Source of the DNA: a virus
Reading direction: 5' to 3' (one strand)
DNA: 38,550 bases
IMG/VR virus record: IMGVR_UViG_3300025896_000071
Location: 1-38,550 of that record
Shown here: piece after piece, positions 1 to 8,152 of the stretch
Layout: the number at the start of each line of letters is the position of its first letter
How positions within the stretch are numbered: position 1 is the stretch's first letter
Program-made: the position numbers and the translations under genes
Notes under the pieces: model-generated
Database searches by the model: none
Told to the model about the DNA's origin: nothing
What the model saw: only the letters and a program-made list of their open reading frames with translations

Positions 1-167
1 CAGCTGGAACAACTGGATTAAAAAAAGGAAGGAGCTATGCAGAAGTCGATTTGTTGTATAGCGATATGAAAGAAAAAGGGCTTATAAACGATCAATTCAA
101 AGCATGGTATTGCTCAGTATTTTTTAAGCTAGGCAGAGAAAAGGTTATGGTATTAGCAAGCCAAGCA
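1..167. repeat. terminal redundancy, left copy (contig closes on itself)
   Basis: Positions 1-167 correspond without gaps to 38384-38550. Positions 42-167 (126 bp) are identical in both copies. Positions 1-41 differ at seven sites (8, 25, 27, 28, 32, 39, 41). Both versions keep the same reading frame of the replication gene open and cause about four amino-acid changes. This looks like an assembly overlap of a circular or circularly permuted genome, with the left edge taken from a slightly different strain. A true physical direct terminal repeat cannot be excluded from sequence alone. Confidence 0.85.
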
Positions 168-245
168 AAGGCAGACGGTAAAGATCCGATCAAACTGTTT
201 AGCCATTTATTACAAAAAGAATCGGGAATCAAGGAGAAGGTATGA
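1..245 (+). CDS. replication initiator, C-terminal part (continues from 37825-38550)
   Basis: This is the 3' end of the DnaD/replisome-organizer-like gene that starts at 37825. The frame (codons starting at positions 3, 6, 9 and so on) matches the right-end copy, and the stop is at 243-245. Joined through the redundancy, the full protein is about 267 residues. This part is a compact, charged helical segment (DLLYSDMKEKGLINDQFKAW) that probably binds a partner such as a helicase, as the C-terminal parts of DnaD-like phage initiators do. It overlaps the next gene by 4 bases (242-245), so the two are translated together. Confidence 0.8.
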   Translation, partial: AGTTGLKKGRSYAEVDLLYSDMKEKGLINDQFKAWYCSVFFKLGREKVMVLASQAKADGKDPIKLFSHLLQKESGIKEKV

Positions 246-532
246 ATTACGACCAAGCAATCACTGAAATGTTAGCGGCTATCAAAGCGGATAAGAGTCT
301 CGCGCAGCCTTGGAAAAACTACGCGGCTTCAGACCTTGCGCGAGTACAGGCAGTTATTAGAATGGCTAAAAACACGGTCAACAAAACGCCGCCTGAAGGT
401 CAAAGGGTCGATGCCGGAACGGCAAACGTTGGGCCATATACTCCGATGGATATAGCCCCGGGAGAATTACCTGCGGGCTGTATTTGCCCACTCGGCGCAG
501 AATCAGCCGATTGCCCAGTACACGGCCACTAG
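242..532 (+). CDS. hypothetical protein with C-terminal Cys/His motif
   Basis: This 96-residue protein is not recognised. The N-terminal 45 residues are predicted helical. The middle is Pro/Gly-rich. The last 20 residues carry the pattern C-I-C-(9)-C-P-V-H-G-H, which could bind a metal. The start is supported by AAGGAG a few bases upstream and by the 4-base overlap with the replication gene. It lies between the replication initiator and the terminase genes. No function is proposed. Confidence 0.7.
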   Translation: MNYDQAITEMLAAIKADKSLAQPWKNYAASDLARVQAVIRMAKNTVNKTPPEGQRVDAGTANVGPYTPMDIAPGELPAGCICPLGAESADCPVHGH

Positions 533-545
533 ATAGCATGCTATC
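532..545. repeat. perfect 14-bp palindrome upstream of terminase
   Basis: GATAGCATGCTATC is fully self-complementary. It begins at the last base of the stop codon of the preceding gene and lies 10 bases before the small-terminase start. It could be an operator or a terminase/packaging recognition site. No similar copy was noticed elsewhere in the window. Confidence 0.5.
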
Positions 546-554
546 ATTAGCCCA

Positions 555-1061
555 ATGGAGGCTTTACAAAACTTAACAAAAACCAATCCGCCCACCGGTA
601 AAAAAGAGCCGGCAGCATTAAGCCCCGCCCAGCAAGAATATATTTCCTACGTTGCAGTGAGCGGTCTTATCATTCACGAGGACGGAACATTTAAAAAAAT
701 GACCGTTGAAGAATTTGCATCAAAGGTTGGAGTAAGTCGAGTTACGCTGCATAACTGGTCCCGATCAATACCAGATTTCGCGCAAAAAGTAGAGCAACGC
801 CGTGCCGAACTTATGCCAATCAACCGCGTTTCAGCTATATGGAAAGGGCTTACCCTAAAGGCCATGTCCGGCAACGTTGAGGCTGCAAAAATAGTTCTTG
901 GCCAATATGCCAACTGGCAGCCGCCGGCTCAAAAACATGAGGTTGAACTTACGACCGGCCTTGCAGATCTAGTCGCTAAAAAGAAACTACTAATGGAACG
1001 AGAAAAGAACGCCATCGATGCAACCCCAATCGACAACCCAGCCACCCCAAGCAACGCCTGA
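555..1061 (+). CDS. terS: terminase small subunit (phBC6A51-type HTH)
   Basis: This 168-residue protein has an N-terminal helix-turn-helix region at about residues 50-80 (VEEFASKVGVSRVTLHNWSR). The rest is helical, including LKAMSGNVEAAKIVLGQYANW, as in phBC6A51-like small terminases that recognise phage DNA and hand it to the large subunit. The charged C-terminus overlaps the terL start by 44 bases, which is typical of a coupled terS-terL pair. No Shine-Dalgarno sequence is visible before the ATG. The role is inferred from the HTH and the position directly before terL. Confidence 0.8.
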   Translation: MEALQNLTKTNPPTGKKEPAALSPAQQEYISYVAVSGLIIHEDGTFKKMTVEEFASKVGVSRVTLHNWSRSIPDFAQKVEQRRAELMPINRVSAIWKGLTLKAMSGNVEAAKIVLGQYANWQPPAQKHEVELTTGLADLVAKKKLLMEREKNAIDATPIDNPATPSNA

Positions 1062-2685
1062 CGAAGCGTGGGATCTGATCCAGTATTACGACGATAGCCG
1101 GCACGTCGAGTTTGTTCGTGATGTACTTGGTCGCCGGCCTTGGAGTAAACAGGCCGAAATTATAGCCGACGTGTTCGCGTATCCGCTCGTGGCGGTAAAG
1201 TCCTGTAACGCTGCCGGAAAGTCCGACCTAGCGAGCGACGTGGCCCTGACGTTCCTAATGTGCAAGCCGAATAGCATTGTGATTACCACCGCGCCAACTT
1301 GGCGACAGGTTAAGGACGTTATTTGGCGATATATTCGAACCAAGCACGCTAAGGCACCGGTCAAATTATCAGAAAAGCAGTGCAACCAAGTTGGCCTCGA
1401 TTTATCCGAAGAGTGGTTTGCTATTGGCTTATCTACCCGCGATGCCGAGAAGTTTTTTGGTTATCACGCCGACGATATTCTGGTGATTGTCGACGAGGCT
1501 AGTGGTGTGGAGGAGGAGATTTACGTTGGTGTTGATGCTGTTACCCCAAACTTAAACGCCCATGTTTTGATGATCGGCAACCCGACCAACCCGGAAGGCC
1601 GTTTTTACAAAGCATTCCAAGATCCGCTTGTTAAGAAGCACACCATAACCGTTTTTGATACGCCAAACTTTACCGCCAACAACATAACTAGCGTGCAACA
1701 GTTGGTTGATTACTTCACGCCGCCAGCCGATCTAGAGCAGGAGTCCGATCAAATAACGTACATGGTCAATCAGCAAAAGAAACTGAAGTCACCAATACCC
1801 GCGCTTATATCGCCCATGACCGTATACCGCCGGTATATCCAATGGGGCGAGGAGCATCCAATGTGGGAGGCTCTTATCATGGCGCAGTTCCCAAGCCAAG
1901 CCAGCACCGCGCTGATTCCGCTGGGCTTGATCTTGAAGTCGGTTGAAGTGTGGAAACAAATCATGCAAGCCAAAAAAGACAAAGAGCTTGCTAAAGAGAT
2001 TGCGGTTAAACCCGAGTGGAATATTCGAACCGACGGTGTGCATGAGTACGGTATTGACGTGGCCCGGTTTGGTGACGACACCAACGTGGTATTCCCAAAG
2101 ACTGGCGGGCTTATCCACAAGCCAATGCAGTGGGGTAAGGTTGATACTTCGATTACTACCGAGCGCATCGTAAACGCCGTGAGTCTAGACGACTGGCGGG
2201 CAGTACTACGGATCGACGATATTGGTGTCGGTGGTGCTGTTACTGATCAGCTTCGCAAGCTTAAACGAGATAACCCTGAAAAATACCGCTTCAAAGTCGT
2301 GCCGATAAACTTCTCGGGCGGTACAAGCAACCCAAACAAATGGTTTAACCTTCGAACCGAAACATACGACAACCTTGCCGATATGTTTATCAACCACGAG
2401 ATTGCCATACCTGACGATGAAGATTTGATTAGTGAGCTCGCAGCTATTCGTGTGGAGTATACCGGTAAGGATGCGCAGATTAAAAAAATCGAGGCCAAGG
2501 CTAACATCAAAGACCGCTTAAAACGATCGCCGGACAAGGCCGATGCGCTGGCACTTGCATGTGTTAGAACGACATCAGGCTCGTGGGATGATATTATTCA
2601 AGAGCAGCAACCGACACACCAGAACAAACCAGAACCGCTCGGTGCGCGTCCCGAAACTAGTGGTTTGCTTGACGAAAGATATTAA
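1018..2685 (+). CDS. terL: terminase large subunit (packaging ATPase/nuclease)
   Basis: This 555-residue packaging motor protein would pump DNA into proheads and cut concatemers. The N-terminal ATPase has an adenine-motif Gln45, a variant Walker A (KSCNAAGKS, Lys68) and a Walker B (ILVIVDEASG) near residue 155. The C-terminal RNase H-like nuclease starts at YGIDVARFGDD (near residue 345). It continues with IDDIGVGG and ends with PDKADALALA, which supplies late acidic residues. Length and domain order are normal for the family. The start lies inside terS in another frame. Confidence 0.95.
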   Translation: MQPQSTTQPPQATPDEAWDLIQYYDDSRHVEFVRDVLGRRPWSKQAEIIADVFAYPLVAVKSCNAAGKSDLASDVALTFLMCKPNSIVITTAPTWRQVKDVIWRYIRTKHAKAPVKLSEKQCNQVGLDLSEEWFAIGLSTRDAEKFFGYHADDILVIVDEASGVEEEIYVGVDAVTPNLNAHVLMIGNPTNPEGRFYKAFQDPLVKKHTITVFDTPNFTANNITSVQQLVDYFTPPADLEQESDQITYMVNQQKKLKSPIPALISPMTVYRRYIQWGEEHPMWEALIMAQFPSQASTALIPLGLILKSVEVWKQIMQAKKDKELAKEIAVKPEWNIRTDGVHEYGIDVARFGDDTNVVFPKTGGLIHKPMQWGKVDTSITTERIVNAVSLDDWRAVLRIDDIGVGGAVTDQLRKLKRDNPEKYRFKVVPINFSGGTSNPNKWFNLRTETYDNLADMFINHEIAIPDDEDLISELAAIRVEYTGKDAQIKKIEAKANIKDRLKRSPDKADALALACVRTTSGSWDDIIQEQQPTHQNKPEPLGARPETSGLLDERY

Positions 2686-2720
2686 AAAAACGATACTAAA
2701 CAAAAAGGCTTATGGTATAA

Positions 2721-4163
2721 ATGGCAACCGATAACACCAATACTCCAACAACAAAAGGCATGGGCAAGGAAATCGGCCAGTCCGGAACTGCCATTTATAA
2801 GGGTATTATCACCCTCGAAGAATACAACGCCAAGATGCGAGGCAAAGCCGGCCTCCGGATCATGGATACTATGCGCCGGTCTGATGCGACCGTTCGCGCT
2901 ACGCTGCAGGTTTGTAAGCTGCCAATCTTATCAACAAAGTGGTATATTCGCCCAGCTTCTGACGACGAGGCTGATCAGAAACATGCTCGACATATTGAGC
3001 GCGAACTGTTTAAGCGCAATGTTGTCTGGCACGACTTCCTGCGCGAGTGCATGAGCTTTTTCGACTTTGGCCATTCGGTAGCTGAGAAAGTTTTAGAGCT
3101 TACTGACTTCGAAGGTGAGCAACTCATCGGCATCAAAAAGATTGCATTCCGTAAGCAAACAACTATCCAGCAATGGGAGCTGTCCGACGGTAAACCCGGC
3201 ATCAAGCAGCTGCTATACAACGGCACGATGGTTGAAATACCAATGCCGAAGCTGATTGTTTTCACGCACGACAAAGAAGGCGACAACTACGAAGGTGTGT
3301 CGCTACTTCGATACGCTTATAAGCACTGGGACATCAAAGACAAGCTCGACCGTATTAACGCCGTCGCTCTAGAAAAGATGGCCGTTGGTGTACCTGTTAT
3401 TAAAAAGCCGGCCGATGCCGATCAGGCCGATCTTATCAAAGCCCGCGAAGCCATGCGCCAGTTCCGCGCCAACGAGGAAGGCTATCAAGAGATCCCAGTG
3501 GGTTGGGAGCTAGAGATGCTCGATATGAAGGGCAACTCTACCCGCGATGTTATACCTTCGATCCAATACCACGACCGCCAAATCACTATGTCGGTGCTTG
3601 CCCAGTTCTTAACGCTCGGTGCTTCCGATGCTTCTGGTTCGAGAGCTGTATCTTCTGATCACTCAAAACTGTTTATGCTATCTGAAGAAGCAGTTGCTAA
3701 AAACATTCAGCAGACTATTCAGGACCAGCTTATCAAGCCACTATGCGACATGAACTTTAGCGACATGAAGAACGGTTACCCAACGCTAGAATTTGCACGT
3801 ATTGGTGATGAAGACCTTACTGTAATGGCTGACGCAGTTTCCAAGTTTATTGCTGTCGGCGCGTTAACTCCTGATCCTGAATCTGAGGAATACATCCGAG
3901 GTGTATTGCATCTGCCTGATATGCCTGAAGAAATCAAGAAGGCCAAACAAAAAATAATCAAAGAAATGGCCAAGGCTCCTAAAAAAGAAATGCCCGCTGG
4001 CGATACTGAAGTCGACGACGATGTTGAAGAAGATTTACCTGAAGAAGACGATGAAACCAAGCAGAAGCAAAAAAACCAAACAGAATCCGAACTAAAAAAG
4101 CAGCAAGCAGTACGCGCAGCAAAGCAAGCCCGGCAAAATCTTATTGACACGATTGTAGGTTAG
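2721..4163 (+). CDS. portal protein (DUF935 / Mu gp29-like)
   Basis: This 480-residue portal protein would form the dodecameric ring at one capsid vertex through which DNA passes. The core (residues 25-400) matches Mu gp29-like portals: RIMDTMRRSDATVRATLQVC, then FFDFGHSVAEKVLE, then a long helical stem region and LAQFLTLGAS. The last 70 residues are extremely acidic and then Lys/Gln-rich, which is commonly seen as a disordered tail in these proteins. It directly follows terL and precedes a MuF gene, the expected order. The 36-base gap before it has only a weak AAGG element. Confidence 0.9.
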   Translation: MATDNTNTPTTKGMGKEIGQSGTAIYKGIITLEEYNAKMRGKAGLRIMDTMRRSDATVRATLQVCKLPILSTKWYIRPASDDEADQKHARHIERELFKRNVVWHDFLRECMSFFDFGHSVAEKVLELTDFEGEQLIGIKKIAFRKQTTIQQWELSDGKPGIKQLLYNGTMVEIPMPKLIVFTHDKEGDNYEGVSLLRYAYKHWDIKDKLDRINAVALEKMAVGVPVIKKPADADQADLIKAREAMRQFRANEEGYQEIPVGWELEMLDMKGNSTRDVIPSIQYHDRQITMSVLAQFLTLGASDASGSRAVSSDHSKLFMLSEEAVAKNIQQTIQDQLIKPLCDMNFSDMKNGYPTLEFARIGDEDLTVMADAVSKFIAVGALTPDPESEEYIRGVLHLPDMPEEIKKAKQKIIKEMAKAPKKEMPAGDTEVDDDVEEDLPEEDDETKQKQKNQTESELKKQQAVRAAKQARQNLIDTIVG

Positions 4164-4165
4164 CC

Positions 4166-5515
4166 ATGCACCAACAGGCAGTATTAGAAGAATACGAAAA
4201 ACTGGGTGCCGTTATTCGAGCCGCTGAAGATTGGAGTAAGCTCTACGACAAGGACATGGAGTCCAAGGCCAAACTTATAAAAGCGGAAGCCAAACTTGAA
4301 CGCTCATTGGTTGTCTACTTCAAAGAATTTTCTGATCGTGTTTCAAACTACATTAACTGGTTCTACTACATAAACCGCCGGCCAGTAATTCAAGCCGATG
4401 ATCTTGAATTTGATATTGATGTTTTGATCAATGATGAAATAGGCAACGAAGACGGCATTTTGATCAATACCATGTACGACCCGATTACTGATGCAGTGGC
4501 TGCCGGCGCACAAGCCGGTGAGCAAATCTATGGGCAGCCTGTCGGTTTAACAAAGACAAGCAGCACAGTACAAAACGTGGCTCGAAACCAAGTCGCCAAG
4601 CTTGTCGGTAAAAGCGTTACGCAGGACGGTCGGTTTATAGACAACCCAAAGGCCGAATATTCCATTACCAATAAAACCCGAGACGATATTAGGCAGTCGC
4701 TTCGCACTAGTCTTGGTCTTGGCGAGGATCAAGCAGCAGCAGTGGCCCGGTTACGTGAGACTATTAAAAACCCACGCCGAGCAGAGATAATCGCCAGAAC
4801 TGAGGCAGTAAATGCTTACGGTGGTGGATTACTTGAAATGGGTCGCCAATCAGGTGCCGTTGCTAAAGAGTGGCAAGCGTTAAACGCAAACGATATATGC
4901 GCCGTTAACGAAAACGCTGGCATGATCCCAATAACTGATGAATTCCCAAGCGGCCACCAAGCACCAAGCGCACATCCTAACTGTCGATGTGGTTTGAGAT
5001 TGGTTTATGAAGAAGAGTACAGACGAGCGCATCCTTTCAAATCTATGGGGCAGGAAGGCTTTATCGAATTAGGGGCACCGGCCAACGATGCAATTGCTAA
5101 TGGCCGCAAATACCGAGCGGTTGGCAAAAGCTCCGAGCCATTTACGGTATATCACGGCGTCGGCAACAATACCGAGAGTCCATACACTGACATTTTAGGT
5201 AACTCGTTCTATGTTGCTCGAGATAAAAAGCTTGCTGCAGAGTTCGGAAAAACCAGCAAACTAAAATTACCGTTTGGCGAGAAAGATATTCTGCTTATTA
5301 ACGACGACGAGCATTACTCTCAGCTTATTGGCGACAGCATCCGCTTTGCAGTGGCGACTAAGGCCGATCCCAACACTACGTTTGCCATTCCAAACTACAT
5401 TAACCACCTTGGATACAAGGCTGCCGAGATACCGGCCTCAGTTGATCCAATGGCCGGCATTGCAGTTACCAACCCAGAATCAATAGCCGCCATAGTCAAG
5501 CAGCTTAGTAAATAA
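4166..5515 (+). CDS. MuF minor head protein with ADP-ribosyltransferase-like C-terminus
   Basis: This 449-residue protein has two parts. Residues 1-290 are a MuF/SPP1 gp7-type minor head protein. It has the RAEIIARTEAVNAYGGG helix and the terminal metal-binding signature HPNCRC (His270, Cys273, Cys275). Proteins of this type sit by the portal and can enter the cell with DNA. Residues 325-449 are an extra domain with VYHGVGN (Tyr329-His330-Gly331), then GNSFYVARDKKLAAEFGK (Tyr349), and late LGYKAAEIP. This pattern resembles H-Y class ADP-ribosyltransferases of the polymorphic-toxin/ART-PolyVal kind. The MuF part is secure. The ART call rests on motif resemblance. A third catalytic residue is not obvious. 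Confidence 0.85.
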   Translation: MHQQAVLEEYEKLGAVIRAAEDWSKLYDKDMESKAKLIKAEAKLERSLVVYFKEFSDRVSNYINWFYYINRRPVIQADDLEFDIDVLINDEIGNEDGILINTMYDPITDAVAAGAQAGEQIYGQPVGLTKTSSTVQNVARNQVAKLVGKSVTQDGRFIDNPKAEYSITNKTRDDIRQSLRTSLGLGEDQAAAVARLRETIKNPRRAEIIARTEAVNAYGGGLLEMGRQSGAVAKEWQALNANDICAVNENAGMIPITDEFPSGHQAPSAHPNCRCGLRLVYEEEYRRAHPFKSMGQEGFIELGAPANDAIANGRKYRAVGKSSEPFTVYHGVGNNTESPYTDILGNSFYVARDKKLAAEFGKTSKLKLPFGEKDILLINDDEHYSQLIGDSIRFAVATKADPNTTFAIPNYINHLGYKAAEIPASVDPMAGIAVTNPESIAAIVKQLSK

Positions 5516-5516
5516 T

Positions 5517-5544
5517 TTGACAAGACGCTAACGTTTGTAAGAAT
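5517..5544 (+). promoter_or_regulatory. candidate promoter before protease/scaffold gene
   Basis: A perfect -35 TTGACA (5517-5522), a 16-bp spacer and AAGAAT (5539-5544) precede the ATG at 5554 by nine bases. There is no Shine-Dalgarno sequence here, so a transcript from this site would be nearly leaderless. The -10 matches the consensus at only four of six positions. Confidence 0.4.
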
Positions 5545-5553
5545 ATTGACAGT

Positions 5554-6801
5554 ATGAATCCCCAAGTGGTTGAAAAAGCAAATAAAAACCTTGCTCGAAC
5601 CGTCCGCGCAATCCATGCAGCAAAGGATACTCAAGAATTACCAACCCGCATTGAAATCATAAAAGCCGGTGAGTGGCCTGACGACTCTAATAAAGGCTTT
5701 ATGAAGATCACAACTGCTGATCTTTTAGAGTTTAAAAAGAACTTCGACGAAGGCGTAGGCATGCCCGGCGGCAAAGGCTTTGGTCTGCCAATTGATTTTA
5801 GCCACGAAGAGTGGAACAAAGCTGCCGGCTGGATGAAAGAGCTTATTGTTGAAGGCGATACGTTATTTGCAGAAGTTGAATGGACAAAATCTGGGGCAGA
5901 GGCACTTCTCGGTGGTGACTTCAAGTGTATCTCCCCCAGCTTTTACCCTGCCTGTCTTGGTAGCTGGCATGATCCAGAAGACTGGAGTGAAACCGCCCAA
6001 AATGTCCTTGTCGGTGCTGGGCTCACCAACATACCGTTTTTCAAAGGACTTTCCCCAATTATGGCTTCTAATGCTTCCGGCGAGAGAAGTGGAGAAGATA
6101 AAAATTTAATATACGTTAGTGCAAGCGAAAAGGAGAAAACCAGCATGACACTAGAAGAAATCCGTGCTAAAAGCGCAGACGCTCTGACAGAAGAGGAAAA
6201 ATCCTTTTTAGTCGAGCACAAAAGCGAACTAACTGCTGAAGAGCAGAAAAAATTTGGTTTCGAAGTCACCGCCGAAGGTGATGGCGAAGGCGAAGGGGAC
6301 GGCAACGGTTCCGGCGAGGGCGAAGGCTCTGGCGAAGGTGAAGGCGAAGAAGCCAACGCTGAACAGAAGGAATTGGCCGCTGTCCAAGCCGATCTTAAAA
6401 GCGGCAAAAAAGTCCTCGTTGAGGCAAGTACTCTTAAGCGACTTGAGAATGTTGCTGATCAGTACGAAATGGAAAAAGCAACTCAAAAAGTACAAGCCCA
6501 CGTTGCTCGTGGTGCTGTTAAGGCTGACCAAGCTAAGGTTTGGGCAGAGCGTCTTGTAAAAGACCCAACCACCGAAGCATTATTGAAAGATCTACCTGAT
6601 AACCCAGCATTAACTGAAGAGCAGGGCTCCAGCGTTAAGGCTGCCGAAACAGGCGGAGCTGCCGCAAAAATTAAAGTTGAAGCTGAAAAGCTTATGCAAG
6701 AAGACAAGACTCTTGATATTGGTACTGCCATGAGCAAGGTAATGGCCAGTAATAAAGACCTTGCCGCAGAATATCAAAACGAAATCAAGGGAGGTGAATA
6801 G
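5554..6801 (+). CDS. Mu gpI-like prohead protease fused to scaffold
   Basis: This 415-residue protein combines protease and scaffold. Residues 1-175 resemble the Mu I-type head maturation protease: GEWPDD, KGFGLPIDFSHEEW, AAGWMKELIVEGDTLFAEVEWT, SPSFYP, and VLVGAGLTNIPFFKG at the end. The D-F-S-H segment probably holds the active-site His. Residues 198-415 are a helical, charged scaffold with a Gly/Glu repeat linker (near residues 245-268). The protease would cleave scaffold and capsid during maturation. It sits where Mu-type phages encode gpI/gpZ, just before decoration and capsid genes. Confidence 0.85.
   Translation: MNPQVVEKANKNLARTVRAIHAAKDTQELPTRIEIIKAGEWPDDSNKGFMKITTADLLEFKKNFDEGVGMPGGKGFGLPIDFSHEEWNKAAGWMKELIVEGDTLFAEVEWTKSGAEALLGGDFKCISPSFYPACLGSWHDPEDWSETAQNVLVGAGLTNIPFFKGLSPIMASNASGERSGEDKNLIYVSASEKEKTSMTLEEIRAKSADALTEEEKSFLVEHKSELTAEEQKKFGFEVTAEGDGEGEGDGNGSGEGEGSGEGEGEEANAEQKELAAVQADLKSGKKVLVEASTLKRLENVADQYEMEKATQKVQAHVARGAVKADQAKVWAERLVKDPTTEALLKDLPDNPALTEEQGSSVKAAETGGAAAKIKVEAEKLMQEDKTLDIGTAMSKVMASNKDLAAEYQNEIKGGE
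6145..6801 (+). CDS. nested scaffold protein from internal start
   Basis: Inside the protease/scaffold gene, an AAAGGAG at 6128-6134 lies about ten bases before an in-frame ATG at 6145 (residue 198 of the long form). Translation from here would give a 218-residue scaffold without the protease. This mirrors lambda C/Nu3 and Mu I/Z, where scaffold is made from an internal start in the same frame. The long protein lacks any such strong ribosome binding site at its own start, so the short form may be the more abundant product. Confidence 0.65.
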   Translation: MTLEEIRAKSADALTEEEKSFLVEHKSELTAEEQKKFGFEVTAEGDGEGEGDGNGSGEGEGSGEGEGEEANAEQKELAAVQADLKSGKKVLVEASTLKRLENVADQYEMEKATQKVQAHVARGAVKADQAKVWAERLVKDPTTEALLKDLPDNPALTEEQGSSVKAAETGGAAAKIKVEAEKLMQEDKTLDIGTAMSKVMASNKDLAAEYQNEIKGGE

Positions 6802-6803
6802 TA

Positions 6804-7181
6804 ATGGGTACTCAATTCAGCGAAAGTTCAGTAAAGTCACTGCCATGTGAAGTTGCACTTGGTCGTGGTGTTGCAGTTAAGTTCAGTAGCGGTCTAATCG
6901 TTGCTGCAACTGCTGGAACCGACGCCATTATCGGTGTCATTGATACGCCTAACGATGCTGGGCAAGAAGCGCAAGTTCGCCTCCGAAGTGCATCTGGAAC
7001 AGCAGTCGGTCGTGCCGGTGGTAACATCGCAGTTGGCGACTATGTCACTGCAACAACTGCCGGTGAGTTAATAGCCACAACAACGGACGGCGATCAAGTG
7101 GTCGGTATCGCTCTGGAAACAGCCGTTAATGATGGGTTCTTCGAGTTCATGCCAACAGCATCTCGAATTTACATCGCTTAA
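6804..7181 (+). CDS. capsid decoration/cement protein (DUF2190-like)
   Basis: This 125-residue beta-rich protein has alternating Gly/Ala/Val segments: GRGVAVKFSSGLIVAATAGT, IIGVIDTPNDAGQEAQVRL and NIAVGDYVTATTAGELI. They resemble DUF2190-type cement proteins that bind the outer capsid surface. It has no Cys residues apart from one near the N-terminus. It lies directly between the scaffold and the major capsid gene, the usual place for a decoration protein. It starts two bases after the previous stop, behind GGGAGGTGA. Confidence 0.75.
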   Translation: MGTQFSESSVKSLPCEVALGRGVAVKFSSGLIVAATAGTDAIIGVIDTPNDAGQEAQVRLRSASGTAVGRAGGNIAVGDYVTATTAGELIATTTDGDQVVGIALETAVNDGFFEFMPTASRIYIA

Positions 7182-7209
7182 TTTAAAATAAAGAAAGGTA
7201 TATAAAACA

Positions 7210-8130
7210 ATGAATCCTCAATCAGTTTTCATCGACCCTCTGTTGACCAGTGTTTACATCGGTTACAAGAACACAGAGTTGGTCGCCGACGTGCTGGCAC
7301 CAAAAGTCCCAGTTAGTAAAGAGTCTGGCATCTACTTCAAGAACGACAAGTCTAACTTGATCGTTCCGGGTGCTACAACGCGTGCCCTAACCGGTACTGC
7401 AAACCGTATCACTGGAACACTAACCACTGATACATATACGCTCGAAGAGCATGTGCTTGAAGAGTGGATCGACGATCGTATCCTAAAAACTTACGACGCT
7501 CCATTTGATCCACAAAAGAACGCGACCAACCGTATCGCTGGTCAGTTAATGATCGAGAAAGAAAACGAGCTCATCGCTGCCCTAGCTGCAGCAACAGCCG
7601 GATCTAACAGCGTGGATGCTGCCGGTAACTGGGCAACCGTTTCAACCGATCTTCGTGCAGTAATCAAAACCGGTGCAAACCTTATCCACAAGGCTACCGG
7701 TGTTCGACCAAACACACTTGTTCTTGACCGCTTGAGCTACGATGCGCTTCTCTCCAACACTGACTTCAAAGCTGCAATCGCCTACACTACTGACAAGACC
7801 GAAGCCAACCTGAAGAACCTGATCGCTGGTTACTTCGACGTGCAGAACGTACTGATCGCCGGTGGTATCAAGCAAAGCGCAGCAACAAGTGGCACAGGTT
7901 CATTCTTGTGGAGCACTAAGGGTATCGCTTACCTTGCTTACATTAACCCAACCCCAGCTATTGAAGAGCCATCTGCCCTTTACCAGTTCTTCAAAGAAGA
8001 TATGATCGGTGTTGATGTTCGACGAGAAGAAGGTGCTAAGTCTGATGTTGTTCGTGTAACCGACTTTTACACAATGAAGGTTGTAGACAGCGATTGTCTG
8101 TATCGTATCTATGATACAATCCAAACTTAA
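7210..8130 (+). CDS. major capsid protein (HK97 fold)
   Basis: This 306-residue protein forms the capsid shell. The N-terminal arm (SVFIDPLLTSVYIGYKNTEL) and the following region (LEEHVLEEWIDDRI) fit the HK97-fold E-loop and spine helix. RPNTLVLDRLSYDALLSN begins the P-domain/A-domain part common to Mu T-like and related capsids. GIAYLAYINPTPAIEEPSALYQF and the C-terminal VVRVTDFYTMKVVD are also typical. The length is normal. It is preceded by GAAAGG with a long spacing. Its position after protease, scaffold and decoration genes supports the call. Confidence 0.9.
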   Translation: MNPQSVFIDPLLTSVYIGYKNTELVADVLAPKVPVSKESGIYFKNDKSNLIVPGATTRALTGTANRITGTLTTDTYTLEEHVLEEWIDDRILKTYDAPFDPQKNATNRIAGQLMIEKENELIAALAAATAGSNSVDAAGNWATVSTDLRAVIKTGANLIHKATGVRPNTLVLDRLSYDALLSNTDFKAAIAYTTDKTEANLKNLIAGYFDVQNVLIAGGIKQSAATSGTGSFLWSTKGIAYLAYINPTPAIEEPSALYQFFKEDMIGVDVRREEGAKSDVVRVTDFYTMKVVDSDCLYRIYDTIQT

Positions 8131-8152
8131 GGGTTATTAAGGGAGGAAGATC

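Noticed and set aside
5943-6407. Ser/Pro-rich minus-strand frame opposite the scaffold
   Set aside because: It is the antisense of the Gly/Glu repeat linker; the low-complexity composition explains the long frame.
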